Positions 1-9,275 of a stretch of DNA of 19,652 bases are shown piece after piece (the first letter of the stretch is position 1; each line of letters begins with the position of its first letter). This DNA comes from Opitutales bacterium. Its GTDB lineage: Bacteria > Verrucomicrobiota > Verrucomicrobiia > Opitutales > T3Sed10-336. The notes under the pieces are model-generated. The model had not been told where the DNA came from, made no database searches, and saw only the letters and a program-made list of their open reading frames with translations. The position numbers and the translations under genes were made by a program. The stretch is from NCBI GenBank assembly GCA_007132315.1, contig SLOW01000227.1, positions 1 to 19,652 of the forward strand, in the 5' to 3' direction.

Positions 1-3000
1 CAGTAGATCTCGAAAACCGCCGCCGGCCAGCCTGGGGGTTGTATCCAGCGGCATCAAAGAAAACCCGGCCGTCAGATGCTGATCCCGGCTCAAAACGACG
101 TCTGTCTCGCGGGCGTCCGGATCTGCCACTGAGCCATCCCAGCCGGTGAAGACATGTCGATGCAGCGGGTGCGCTTCAACCGAGACCCGGGTTCCGGGCG
201 GGTAATCGTCTTCGCCGGCTTCGGGCATACTGTAACCTCCACCAGCCGGTTCCACCGCCATCGTCAAACGAGCGTCCGCGTCGTGGCGGAGCTCGAAATA
301 GGCGTTGATTTCGGTGTTTCCCGTGATCACGGCCACTGTTTGCGACGCATTCATCTCGACAACGTTCCCCCCCCATAATGAAAACCGATAACGTTCGGCG
401 GGGATGGCCAGTACCGGCACTTCACTGCCGTGGCGGGCATAATACTGTCGGCCGCCGGGAAAAGTCGTGCCCCCATAATCCGGTTGCGGCGACAAGGAAA
501 ACTCAATGGACGATTCGTTTCTATGCATCGCCTCGATTTCCAAAGGGGAGAGAACCGACTCTCCCGGAGTTCCGGACACCGCCCCAAGGGCGTTATCCCC
601 CCAGGCAAAAACCTGTCCGTCAACGGCTAGGGCGACACTGTGGGTGAAGCCGGCGACGATTTCGATGATCGGGGGAAGATGGGTCACCTCCACCGGTGTT
701 TCCCTATCGCTTCGTGTTCCATCCCCGAGCTGCCCTTCTCCATTTTTCCCCCAGGCATAGACCGTTCCATCCGCGTCCAGCGCCAGCGTGTGCCGCCCCC
801 CGGCGGAGATCGAAACGATGTCACCCGGCAATCCGCCGACGATTTGAGGCGCGTCAAAACCGGCGCCCCACTGCCAGACCCGGCCGTCGGTATCCAGAGC
901 GTAACTGTGCGGAGCATAGTTAAGCGGATCGCGGCTGACCGCCACCGAGTGAACCGAGGGAAGGTTCTGTACGACAACGGGCGTTTCAAGCAAATCACCA
1001 TATACGCGATCTATCTGACCCGCATGGTTCCGGCCCCAGCCCAGCACCCGGCCCTGAGTGTCTATGGCCAACACGTGGCCGCCGCCGACAGCAAGATCGA
1101 CGATGTCAGTTAATACTCCTTCCCCGCCCACGCCGTGTACGGCCACCAGATCCTTGGTGTGTTCCTGAGCCCGCCATCCACCCAACATACCGTCAGCCCG
1201 GCTGCCGGCGGCCCACAGACGCCCCTCGGTATCGAGCACCATGATCACTTGTCGGCCCGCGTCGAGCTGAGAGATCGCGTCCTGTTCAAGGCTCAGGGAA
1301 TAAGGCTCGACCTCCCACTCGTTTTCGGCGGGACGGGCTGGAGTCCAGGGGCGTCCCCAAACCAGCACATCGCGGATGCCGTTCCAGTAACGTTGGCCGA
1401 GTGCCGCGGTCATCTCATCTCCGGCGGCAACTCTCTCAATCCCTCCCCGTTCGGCCAGCGGCGGCAGCCCCTCAACCCGCAGGCGTTCGCCACCTCCGGA
1501 TTGTCCGGCACCGCCTTCGCCCCAGACCCAGAGCGTGCCGTCCGCACGCAGGAGGGCCGTGTGACTGACCCCCGCAGCAAGAGATTGCGACTGAAAATGG
1601 GCGGTTACCTCGATGTCTGTTGCGGCGTTAACGGTGGTTACCTGTTGTCGCGGATCGGCAACCGGTCCGCTCCAATGCGAAAAGCGGTAACCCTTTTCCG
1701 GAATCGCCCGCAACGCATAGTCTTGGTTCAGACTCAACGGGTAATGGCCCGCCGCCGGCTGTGTGGAATTCAAACGGCACACGCCTCCGTCCGCGGGTTC
1801 CACCTGAAGGTTCAGGGTGATTTCGGTCATTCCCGGGTCGCTTGCCGGTACGAAGCGTGCGTTCACTTCGGTCTCCGCATCGAGCGTAACCGTGGTGGTC
1901 GCCGCGTTCGGCTCGGCCACGGGCCCGTCCCAGCCGTCGAACACAAAGCCGGCAGCCGGTTGCGCCCGTAGCGGCATGGTGGTGCCGATGTCATCGACAT
2001 AAACGCCCGCCGACGGCACCACTGTGCCGCCGTCATACGGTGACTTGGACAACCGCAGTTCCCCCTTCCCCGCCGGCAGTGAGCCACGATTGAAATGCCA
2101 GACATCGTTGAGCACCGCGCCGCCGTCGGAATGGCGCCCGCCGACCAGCCAGACGTGGCCGCCGCCCGTGGTCAAAGCCGGATATTCGCGCACCGACCAA
2201 TGGTCGCCTCCGGGTTGCGGCATCGTGCGAACCCAGTGCACGCCATCGCGGGAATCCCATACCGCCTGACCGGCATCGCCGGTTGCGGCATCGGTGCCGG
2301 TGGCGACCACGATGCGGTCCCGGTGAACGACCGCCTCAAAATATCGCCCCCAGGGACCGTTGTCGCTCAACCGTTCCCATGAAACGCCATCGGAGGTTGT
2401 CCAGACTTCACCACGTCTGCCGGGATTCCAGACGGTGGTTTCCGCCGGATGAATCAACAGATACAACCGGCCGTCGAAATTCACCGCCACGGCACGTTCC
2501 GCTTGCCACGGCGGATCGTCGGTCACCAGCGTCCAGTTGGCACCGTCGCCGGACGTCCAGACATCCTGTATGGCGGATGACCAACCAAGATACTCCCGCC
2601 CGCCGATCACCCAGAGTTTATCCTGGAAGACCAACGTCGCCGGTTCATGCCGCGTCGACCAGCCCGCAGCGGCGGTTACCTCGGTCCAGTTTCCCGCGGC
2701 GTCCATTGCCCAGAGATCGTTCAACGGCTGATCGGCAGTGCGCGATCCACCGGAGCCGCCGATCACCCAGAGCCGGTTGTCGAATACCTCCACCCCGTGA
2801 TGACTGCGACTTGACCAGGGAGCCTGCAAGTTTCCAAAATCCCAGTCCCATTCGATGTTGCCGGATTGAATCGCCGCCTCGATATCCGCAAAATACACGT
2901 AGCTGTTACGGCTGATTGAACCGTGTCCGCCCAATTGATAAAGCCGGCCCTGAAATGCAGCGACGCCCGCGGCGAAGTGACTGGGGTTCACGCCGAACTC

Positions 3001-6000
3001 GCCGGTAACCGGAGTCCACGGTGGCGTCGCGGGATTGGCGTTCCGAACAAAAACCGACTGCAACAGCGCCTGCCGCGTGGCGCTCCACTCCAACGGGTTT
3101 TCTGTTTCTCCATCCGGACCGTCCCCGCTCCAATGCGAAAAGTGGAAACCGGGCGCCGGTAGAGCACTTACCGAAACCGTGCTGTCACGTTCCACTCGTT
3201 GAGCGACCTCGGGGACCGTGGTACCACCGTACTCGGGATACGAGTCGAACCCGATCCAGACGCTCGGAGTGTAGGGATAGTCGGGCACGGTCAGACTTTG
3301 CACCGCACTCCATTCGGACATCGCCAAACCGGCATCAACAGTACGGACCGACCAGTAAATCTCGCCTGCCGGAAGCTCATTATAGATCACACCGGAACGC
3401 ACCAGTTTACCCCAATTGCAGGGCTGCACGATCCCTGAGGCGACATCCCACACACCTTCGGCTGTGCCGATGCGAATGATGTAGCGCAACCCCGGATTGG
3501 GAGTGCGGTCATCGCTTGCGTCATCCCAACCGAACGCAACCATCCCGTCACCGAGGACCTCGGCCTCGAACTGGATCGGCGCCGTCGGGGCGGCGTTGGC
3601 GCCGCCATCCCCACCAAACACGGCACTCAGGTTTCGCGTCAGATATCCGATAATACTCTCGCTTCGAATCGTGCCGCTCTGCCTGCTCGTGCCCGAGGCA
3701 AAAAAATCCACACTGCCATCACCACTCACATCACCGATCGCCAGAGGCGCGGCCACGCCCGTACCCGCGCCGACGCCGGGCAAATCGTGCGCGACATGCT
3801 CCAACACCCTGCCGCCGCGATTGCGCCAGATGCGGAGTCGAGTGGGGAACAAATGATCCGGCGTATCCCATACGCCCATTCCGGTGAGGAATCTCTCCCT
3901 TCCCGTGAGTAATAGATCGCGGCGGCCACTGTGGTCCAGATCCACCCAATGCATGCCCCCGCGATAGAGACCGGGCAAATAGTCCAGGGCACGGATCGGC
4001 TCCAGACTCCCTTCACCGGTACCCTGATAGATTCGCGTGACGGCTTCGACATTGGAACCCAGGCCGTCCGCCGGCAAACCGCTGATCGCGAGATCGTCGA
4101 TCCCGTCGTTGTTAAAGTCCGTCCAGGCGATCGCCGAAAAAACCAGGTTCGGCAAATCAAGTTCGACAATCGCGAACGTGTCGTCGCCATTGTTGCGGTA
4201 CAACACGGTTCGCGGCATCCCCCCCTGGTCGGCGGGATCGACAATCCCGGTGACCAGCAAGTCGGGGTAGCCGTCGCCGTCGAGATCTCCCCACGCCATG
4301 GTGCCCGAGGAACCGCCGTCACCCAAGTGATTGAGGAAAGCGCTCCCGCGGGTATCCAGGGTGATCGGGGAAAATAAACCATCGGTACGCTGTTGGAAAA
4401 CAAAAACGCCGTCCTCGTTTACCATCGCCAAATCGGGACGGCCGTTACGATTGTAATCGATCGCCGTCAAATAACCCGCGCCGCCCCCGCTGCCGGCGGC
4501 CGGCAACCCGATGCCGCTATCGCTGAAGTTTCCGCTCCCGTCATTCCAATAAAGACGGGTCTCGTCTTCGGTCGCCAGCCAAAGATCGGGCGCCCCGCTG
4601 TTGTTGACATCGCTCCAGATCGCGGCGCCGCCGGCGGTTGCGGGAAAGTCGGCCGCGCTTGGCTCGAAGGTTCCATCGCCCTGATTCAACCACACGGTCG
4701 TGGAGGGAGCGGTCGTGCCCTCGATTGCATCGTACCGTTCCCCGGTGGCGATCAGGTCGAGCATGCCGTTGCCATTGACATCGGCAAACGCGGCCGCGCC
4801 CTTCAGAAGTCGCAAAGCTCCAAGCCCGGACGTCGTTTGCTTTTGAAACGCGCGCAAAGAAATATAATTTCCCGGGACGTGCGGATCGTCATCCTCGTCG
4901 ATGCGGATCGGAGTCTCATTGGAAACGATCAGGATTTCACCGTCCGGCGATTCCAAATAAAAATCCGTCAGGGTCGGCACGCCCCCCCAGACGTGGAAAA
5001 ACCGCAGATCCATTTGACTGACCGACGGATTCAGCAAATCCGTCACATCGACCGGGAACGCACGCTGGACGGCACCTTGCTGATTGAGATAAGGAAAAGC
5101 CTGGCGCTCTCCACGTCGAGTGCGCAGCTCGATAGGATTCCAGTTCACATCGTAAGCGCTGTTCGCCTCTATGCCAACCATGGCAATCGTTTTTGGTTGA
5201 TACCCGATGCGGTCTTCCATGATCAGGGCTTCCTCGCGAAGGCCACCCTCCAGCAAATAATCATAAGCGATCCAGGCAAAGCCGCGACTGCCGGCCTCGT
5301 CGATGTGCACGCCCCAGTTGGTGCCCCACGAATTGACAATCAACAGGGCGCCGCGCCGGGTTTCTCTGGTCCGATCGTCCACATATTCAATATTGTCATC
5401 ATAGCCCACCACGGTCAGGGCGTGGCTTTCGCGGGTTGAACCTTCGTCTCGAAAGTACACCCCGTTATCCACGCCATTATCTCCTTCGGCGTACGGATAA
5501 TAGTCAAAATTCCGATACGTGCGATGCACCGCCACGACAGCCAGGTCCCCATCGAACAGATGTCGCTTGAGCATCGCCAGTCCCGAAGGCGTATCAATAT
5601 TCTGAATTCGGCCCATACGGGACGCCCGCCAGTTCATCGCGCGCAGCCAGATCTCCTTTTCCTCCGGAATGGTTTCCGTGCAGCCTTCGGCCGAATACGG
5701 CATATCCTCCCAGGTCGCCGTGCCGCGATCGACAAACAGAGCCAGCGAATCGTATGGACTCACCCCTCCGCTGGAACCTCGGGGCAGCAAGTTATACGTC
5801 CACATGGGACTGGCAATCCGCTCCGGATGCGTTGCCGGGTCCGGCCGCAACCAGTTGTTCTCGCGGGCTTCCTGGTAGGTCTTGTAATAGTAGGTCGTCG
5901 CAAACGCCGCACAACTGCCAAGTCCGCCCTGACTGCGAACCACCGGCAGATGATCTATGTTCAGATGCCGGCTTGGCAACGCGGCCATGGCCTGGAACCC

Positions 6001-6225
6001 CGAGTCAGGCACGTACATCCGTTCGTGATAAGCGGCCAGTTCTTCATCGGACAGTTCCCGCACCCCTGTCATACGCGGATCCGTCGTCGCGGTTGCCAAC
6101 AGCGGCATCCCCAACAACACCAGGAACGCACAGGCTACCGCCGCAATGCCCCCATGACAAGAGGCCGACACCGTCGCCCTCCCGCAAGAAACCCTATCGC
6201 GTCCGACGGCACGTAGTAATAACAT
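1..6225 (-). CDS. Giant secreted C1A cysteine protease with FG-GAP, kelch and RCC1 propellers (partial, C-terminus off window)
   Basis: The frame is open from an ATG at 6225 to the left edge: 2,075 codons, no stop. Residues 1-46 look like a long signal peptide (hydrophobic core about 27-44). A papain-like (C1A) protease follows, with Gln99, Cys105 (QGGLGSCAAF), His268 (SHALTVVGYD) and Asn298 (IVNSWG). Residues about 470-845 hold seven FG-GAP/VCBS units with Asp-rich calcium-loop motifs such as DVNGNGMLD and DLDGDGYPD. A fibronectin III-like stretch comes next (about 872-985), then six kelch-like units (about 1072-1378; e.g. RLWVIGG) and seven RCC1-like units (about 1547-1895; e.g. HTLALDADGTVYAWG). 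InlB/Flg_new-type repeats with a GGT...HWSG or GWDG signature lie near 987-1058, 1389-1460, 1466-1545, 1902-1978 and 1984-2060. I infer an exported protease with large binding modules. The substrate is unknown, and any C-terminal sorting signal is outside the window. The gene is translationally coupled to the metallopeptidase gene upstream. Confidence 0.9.
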   Translation of the reverse strand, partial: MLLLRAVGRDRVSCGRATVSASCHGGIAAVACAFLVLLGMPLLATATTDPRMTGVRELSDEELAAYHERMYVPDSGFQAMAALPSRHLNIDHLPVVRSQGGLGSCAAFATTYYYKTYQEARENNWLRPDPATHPERIASPMWTYNLLPRGSSGGVSPYDSLALFVDRGTATWEDMPYSAEGCTETIPEEKEIWLRAMNWRASRMGRIQNIDTPSGLAMLKRHLFDGDLAVVAVHRTYRNFDYYPYAEGDNGVDNGVYFRDEGSTRESHALTVVGYDDNIEYVDDRTRETRRGALLIVNSWGTNWGVHIDEAGSRGFAWIAYDYLLEGGLREEALIMEDRIGYQPKTIAMVGIEANSAYDVNWNPIELRTRRGERQAFPYLNQQGAVQRAFPVDVTDLLNPSVSQMDLRFFHVWGGVPTLTDFYLESPDGEILIVSNETPIRIDEDDDPHVPGNYISLRAFQKQTTSGLGALRLLKGAAAFADVNGNGMLDLIATGERYDAIEGTTAPSTTVWLNQGDGTFEPSAADFPATAGGAAIWSDVNNSGAPDLWLATEDETRLYWNDGSGNFSDSGIGLPAAGSGGGAGYLTAIDYNRNGRPDLAMVNEDGVFVFQQRTDGLFSPITLDTRGSAFLNHLGDGGSSGTMAWGDLDGDGYPDLLVTGIVDPADQGGMPRTVLYRNNGDDTFAIVELDLPNLVFSAIAWTDFNNDGIDDLAISGLPADGLGSNVEAVTRIYQGTGEGSLEPIRALDYLPGLYRGGMHWVDLDHSGRRDLLLTGRERFLTGMGVWDTPDHLFPTRLRIWRNRGGRVLEHVAHDLPGVGAGTGVAAPLAIGDVSGDGSVDFFASGTSRQSGTIRSESIIGYLTRNLSAVFGGDGGANAAPTAPIQFEAEVLGDGMVAFGWDDASDDRTPNPGLRYIIRIGTAEGVWDVASGIVQPCNWGKLVRSGVIYNELPAGEIYWSVRTVDAGLAMSEWSAVQSLTVPDYPYTPSVWIGFDSYPEYGGTTVPEVAQRVERDSTVSVSALPAPGFHFSHWSGDGPDGETENPLEWSATRQALLQSVFVRNANPATPPWTPVTGEFGVNPSHFAAGVAAFQGRLYQLGGHGSISRNSYVYFADIEAAIQSGNIEWDWDFGNLQAPWSSRSHHGVEVFDNRLWVIGGSGGSRTADQPLNDLWAMDAAGNWTEVTAAAGWSTRHEPATLVFQDKLWVIGGREYLGWSSAIQDVWTSGDGANWTLVTDDPPWQAERAVAVNFDGRLYLLIHPAETTVWNPGRRGEVWTTSDGVSWERLSDNGPWGRYFEAVVHRDRIVVATGTDAATGDAGQAVWDSRDGVHWVRTMPQPGGDHWSVREYPALTTGGGHVWLVGGRHSDGGAVLNDVWHFNRGSLPAGKGELRLSKSPYDGGTVVPSAGVYVDDIGTTMPLRAQPAAGFVFDGWDGPVAEPNAATTTVTLDAETEVNARFVPASDPGMTEITLNLQVEPADGGVCRLNSTQPAAGHYPLSLNQDYALRAIPEKGYRFSHWSGPVADPRQQVTTVNAATDIEVTAHFQSQSLAAGVSHTALLRADGTLWVWGEGGAGQSGGGERLRVEGLPPLAERGGIERVAAGDEMTAALGQRYWNGIRDVLVWGRPWTPARPAENEWEVEPYSLSLEQDAISQLDAGRQVIMVLDTEGRLWAAGSRADGMLGGWRAQEHTKDLVAVHGVGGEGVLTDIVDLAVGGGHVLAIDTQGRVLGWGRNHAGQIDRVYGDLLETPVVVQNLPSVHSVAVSRDPLNYAPHSYALDTDGRVWQWGAGFDAPQIVGGLPGDIVSISAGGRHTLALDADGTVYAWGKNGEGQLGDGTRSDRETPVEVTHLPPIIEIVAGFTHSVALAVDGQVFAWGDNALGAVSGTPGESVLSPLEIEAMHRNESSIEFSLSPQPDYGGTTFPGGRQYYARHGSEVPVLAIPAERYRFSLWGGNVVEMNASQTVAVITGNTEINAYFELRHDADARLTMAVEPAGGGYSMPEAGEDDYPPGTRVSVEAHPLHRHVFTGWDGSVADPDARETDVVLSRDQHLTAGFSLMPLDTTPRLAGGGFRDLL

Positions 6226-8810
6226 CAGTCATCCTCCTCCGGGGTTTCGGACAGGCGGGATCCCTGGATTTCGATCCGCAGCGGCGCGATAAACCATTGA
6301 TCCGTACTCCAGCTGCTGTCGGTAATATCGAAAGGATACCCCTCGGTATCGAAACTCGTCACCAGATTCGCGGAAAAGTAATAGAGCAAGTTGTAGATCG
6401 CGGTTTCATCCGGCCCCGGCGCCGGCAGTTCGATGCCGCTGGTTCTGGCTTCCTCAGCGCTGATCAAGGGTCCGACGTTGTTTTCTTCAAGATGAAGCGC
6501 GTCCACCCGCCACCCTTGGCCATCGGATGCCGTCACTGTCACCGTGCCGCCAATCACGGCGTTGTTATACCACATGATACCTGGATCATAATGGGAGCGG
6601 GTCAATGGCGGGTCGAGGGCCGCGTCGATGGTAACACGCAGGGAATCGACATGTTCATGCGGCAAGCGCAGCTTCAGAATCCGCATGCCTTCCATTGCCG
6701 AGTGTTCCACGACCTCGAGATTAACGTCACCCAAATCTCCTTCGATCACAGCCTTTTCCACGCGGCAGCCCGCCACGTTCCCATACGGATGATCGACGAC
6801 GTAACCACCCACCTGATACGCTCCCAGATACGATCGCAGGGTGACCGGCGTCAGCTTGTCATAGGGAGTGAGGAGATTGTCATTAAAGACTCCCAGCATA
6901 TAGTGAAAGCGACCCGCCGGTTTCTGAAAAGACACCTCGATACGACGGGTGTCGGGACGCTCCGGCACCACTTCATCGCGATCCAGCTGCGTGGCAATCG
7001 GATCAAACCGATTGCCCGGCCCACCCTTCAACACCGCCATCAAACGCAAATGATGCACATCTTCCATGTTTTCCGCCCGCACCTCGCCAATCATCCGGAT
7101 CCGATCCGGCAGTAAAGGCAGCGCATCGGGTCGAATGAGTGACAAGGTCAGACTGCGACCACCCATTTGCTGCACGTGAATTGGCCATGTATGCATGGTC
7201 GAGAAATCCTCCAGTGAATGCATCTCCACCGTTCGCCCGTACGGCCCCTCCGCCCCCGCATTAAAAGCCAGGTCATCATCCTGGATAACGGTCGCGCGGC
7301 CCTCCGCGTCCCACACCGGATCATCGAAAGCGGCCTTGGTATATTCCCGCCAGTCCAGGCTGAAATTCGGCGACAGGTTCTGCAGCGCCAAGACGGGGTG
7401 TGTGCCGCCCCTGATTTCCTCGTACAACCCGCGAATCCCGGCAAGACCGACCCCGCGCCTGCGGTCGATGAACTCGAGTAGGCCCGAAAGCGCATAGCCA
7501 CGGTTCTGGGCGTCGGCGGTCTTCCACTCGAACCAGTTACCCGGCCACCAAGCCAGTTGCGCCGAGACATACGGCACCACATGTATGCCGCGCAACGCCT
7601 CCCGCGGTCTTTCCCGGAAGGTACCAGGCGCATAGGCCGACGGATCGGCGGCCATGTGTTTTTCGAACCAGGTGGCGGTGGCCTCGTCCAACCACAAGTT
7701 GGCGCGCGGGGAATTATAAGCCGCCTGAACAATATGGAAAAACTCATGACCCGCCGTGATACGGGCGAGCTCGGGCATCGTAAGCAGCGACCTGTCCAGT
7801 TCGATGTAGTCCCCCCTGCGGGACGAAATCATCGCACCGTATTCACCGTCCAGGTTCTTCATATATACGCGTACCGGCCAACTCACATTGGAAAGATCGA
7901 AACCCGCGGGCGCCTCCGTAAGCATGGCATAAACATCCTCCAAATCATCGATCAGATTCCACAGTTCCTCCTTGTAAAACACCCGTTCGTCGGTCGAGAA
8001 CATCAAATCGAACCGATCCCCGGTAATACTCTCCCAAAGCGACACACGCCAGCGAATATAGGTATAACCGGCGGGATAGGAAGCCGGTAAGACCTCCCCC
8101 ATCGCCTCCGGTTCGAAACGGTTAACTTCCGGTTCCGCGCTCGCCGGTTCCAATGGCCATTCCTGTGCCGGTATCGGCTCCATTTCCCAGACCAGCATGC
8201 CATCGACATAGTCCCCGACCAGAGTCTCATATTGCCAATCGAAGCCATTGGTGCTGAATCCGGGTTCTCCGATTTCAAGAAACGCTTTTGCGGGATCAAA
8301 TCCCTCGGGCAAAGGGATGCGGACCGTCAGCGTGTCACCCGAATCGAGCGGAATCCCGCTTACTTGATAAAGAGGGCCGGTTTCGATTCCACCCTCGGGT
8401 CCTTCTCCTTCCGGCAGACGGTGAAGAACAAGATCCGTATCCGAGTGGAAAGCGCCGGGAGGCACTTCCAGCTCCATGGTTTGAGGGTCGCCTATCAAGC
8501 CCCCACCGGCGCCGATTGTCTTTTCTTCCAGAATCTCCGGCGGCTCCCGCCCATGTACCAGGCGCATCATCAAAGCCAGGTCGGCCTCCGTCACCTCACC
8601 GTCGCCGGTCAAATCGGCAAAATCCGGATCGGGATCTATAATCCCTTCGACCATCCTGGCCGTGCGCACCAGATCTCCGGCGTCGAATGTTTGGTTCTCA
8701 GATGCCATCGCGGAACCATGACAGATAACCAACAGGAATGGGAAAGCACACAGCACTGGAAACGACAAACCACTGGACCATTTCATGGGAATATTTGTCA
8801 CTAGGTGCAT
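6225..8810 (-). CDS. Exported gluzincin-type metallopeptidase with dockerin-like and ZU5-like modules
   Basis: This is an 861-residue protein. I chose the ATG at 8810 because GAGAGGG lies 8 nt upstream; GTG at 8819 and ATG at 8786 are alternatives. Residues 1-36 look like a signal peptide ending in AMA. Residues about 42-88 resemble a dockerin: the second calcium loop is intact (D66-L-T-G-D70-G, then D77), but the first is degenerate. Residues about 98-170 resemble a ZU5 domain, with a conserved-looking GGG...VPPGAF pattern. The zinc site is H355-E356-F-F-H359, and E376 in WLDEATATWFE is the likely third ligand, as in HExxH...E gluzincins. The C-terminal 350 residues match nothing I recognise. 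I predict an extracellular or periplasmic protease, co-expressed with the C1A protein downstream. The exact peptidase family is not assigned. Confidence 0.85.
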   Translation of the reverse strand: MHLVTNIPMKWSSGLSFPVLCAFPFLLVICHGSAMASENQTFDAGDLVRTARMVEGIIDPDPDFADLTGDGEVTEADLALMMRLVHGREPPEILEEKTIGAGGGLIGDPQTMELEVPPGAFHSDTDLVLHRLPEGEGPEGGIETGPLYQVSGIPLDSGDTLTVRIPLPEGFDPAKAFLEIGEPGFSTNGFDWQYETLVGDYVDGMLVWEMEPIPAQEWPLEPASAEPEVNRFEPEAMGEVLPASYPAGYTYIRWRVSLWESITGDRFDLMFSTDERVFYKEELWNLIDDLEDVYAMLTEAPAGFDLSNVSWPVRVYMKNLDGEYGAMISSRRGDYIELDRSLLTMPELARITAGHEFFHIVQAAYNSPRANLWLDEATATWFEKHMAADPSAYAPGTFRERPREALRGIHVVPYVSAQLAWWPGNWFEWKTADAQNRGYALSGLLEFIDRRRGVGLAGIRGLYEEIRGGTHPVLALQNLSPNFSLDWREYTKAAFDDPVWDAEGRATVIQDDDLAFNAGAEGPYGRTVEMHSLEDFSTMHTWPIHVQQMGGRSLTLSLIRPDALPLLPDRIRMIGEVRAENMEDVHHLRLMAVLKGGPGNRFDPIATQLDRDEVVPERPDTRRIEVSFQKPAGRFHYMLGVFNDNLLTPYDKLTPVTLRSYLGAYQVGGYVVDHPYGNVAGCRVEKAVIEGDLGDVNLEVVEHSAMEGMRILKLRLPHEHVDSLRVTIDAALDPPLTRSHYDPGIMWYNNAVIGGTVTVTASDGQGWRVDALHLEENNVGPLISAEEARTSGIELPAPGPDETAIYNLLYYFSANLVTSFDTEGYPFDITDSSWSTDQWFIAPLRIEIQGSRLSETPEEDD
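6233..6240 (-). promoter_or_regulatory. Strong ribosome binding site inside the end of the upstream gene
   Basis: On the minus strand GGAGGAGG lies 7 nt before the ATG at 6225, within the last codons of the metallopeptidase gene (Pro-Glu-Glu-Asp-Asp-stop). The upstream stop and the downstream start overlap by one base (TGATG). This fixes the start of the giant protease and implies translational coupling of the two products. Confidence 0.8.
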
Positions 8811-8832
8811 CAATGCCACCCTCTCTACAACC

Positions 8833-8849
8833 TGTTGGTCAAACCAACA
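8833..8849. other. Short perfect inverted repeat upstream of the protease operon
   Basis: TGTTGGT and ACCAACA form 7-bp arms with a 3-nt loop. The repeat lies about 23 bp before the predicted start of the metallopeptidase, so it could be an operator or a 5'-leader hairpin. It is short enough to be chance. Confidence 0.3.
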
Positions 8850-9275
8850 AGTCCTCGCGCTATAATGTAAATATCACGCTTTCTTTTCCGGATACCTCAA
8901 CTCGAACAATCGTGTCTCAAATGGTTGGAAAATGAATTGGCCTAATTATGAGCTATTAAGGAAGCCAAGTTAGTATAAACACCGAGTCCTCGCCCGATTC
9001 AATCAGAATATCGGCAACGCGATATGCTATAAGCAGGATCTCAACGTATCATAAGTAAAAAAATCCAGAGCTCCTGCCACACCCATGTTCTTTTTTGAGC
9101 AATGCCGAAAAGACGGCGACGCTGGAGCAATTGGTCAAGAAACATTCGGTTCGCTATTGGATCGAGCGAAATGTGCCAGGCGACGAAGTGAATCGCCAAA
9201 AATCAACAGGATTAGAGATAACAAAATAAAATTAAAGACTCCTCTGACGTGAATTTCATTCGTATCCGAGACAAG
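8850..9275. other. AT-rich intergenic stretch with no intact gene
   Basis: About 425 bases with visibly lower GC than the flanking genes. I see no RNA gene or complete coding region. A frame open from 9059 to about 9187 on the plus strand, with a protein-like tail (LEQLVKKHSVRYWIERN), has no good start codon and may be a decayed gene remnant. The promoter of the protease operon should lie near 8820-8920, but no convincing -35/-10 pair is visible on the minus strand. Confidence 0.5.

Noticed and set aside
1135..2915. Long plus-strand frames opposite the kelch/RCC1 region
   Set aside because: The minus frame is open for all 2,075 codons with regular repeats; these are shadows.
4393..5439. 348-codon plus-strand open frame opposite the giant protease
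   Set aside because: Antisense to the FG-GAP and C1A regions; the repeated calcium-loop motifs are on the minus strand.
1..6225. Possible frameshifts in the giant gene, suggested by short frames in other phases
   Set aside because: Codon-by-codon reading of the minus strand kept one frame with continuous domain motifs from 6225 to 1.
5754..7115. 453-codon plus-strand open frame across the protease gene junction
   Set aside because: It is antisense to both protease genes and low in domain-like pattern; the minus-strand frames carry the active-site motifs.
8836..8866. Plus-strand promoter-like TTGGTC and TATAAT
   Set aside because: The spacing is 19 bp, the -35 is weak, it overlaps a small palindrome, and no plus-strand gene follows for nearly 1 kb.
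9085..9252. Small plus-strand frame of 55 codons starting MFFFEQ
   Set aside because: No ribosome site and no recognisable motif in AT-rich scar DNA.
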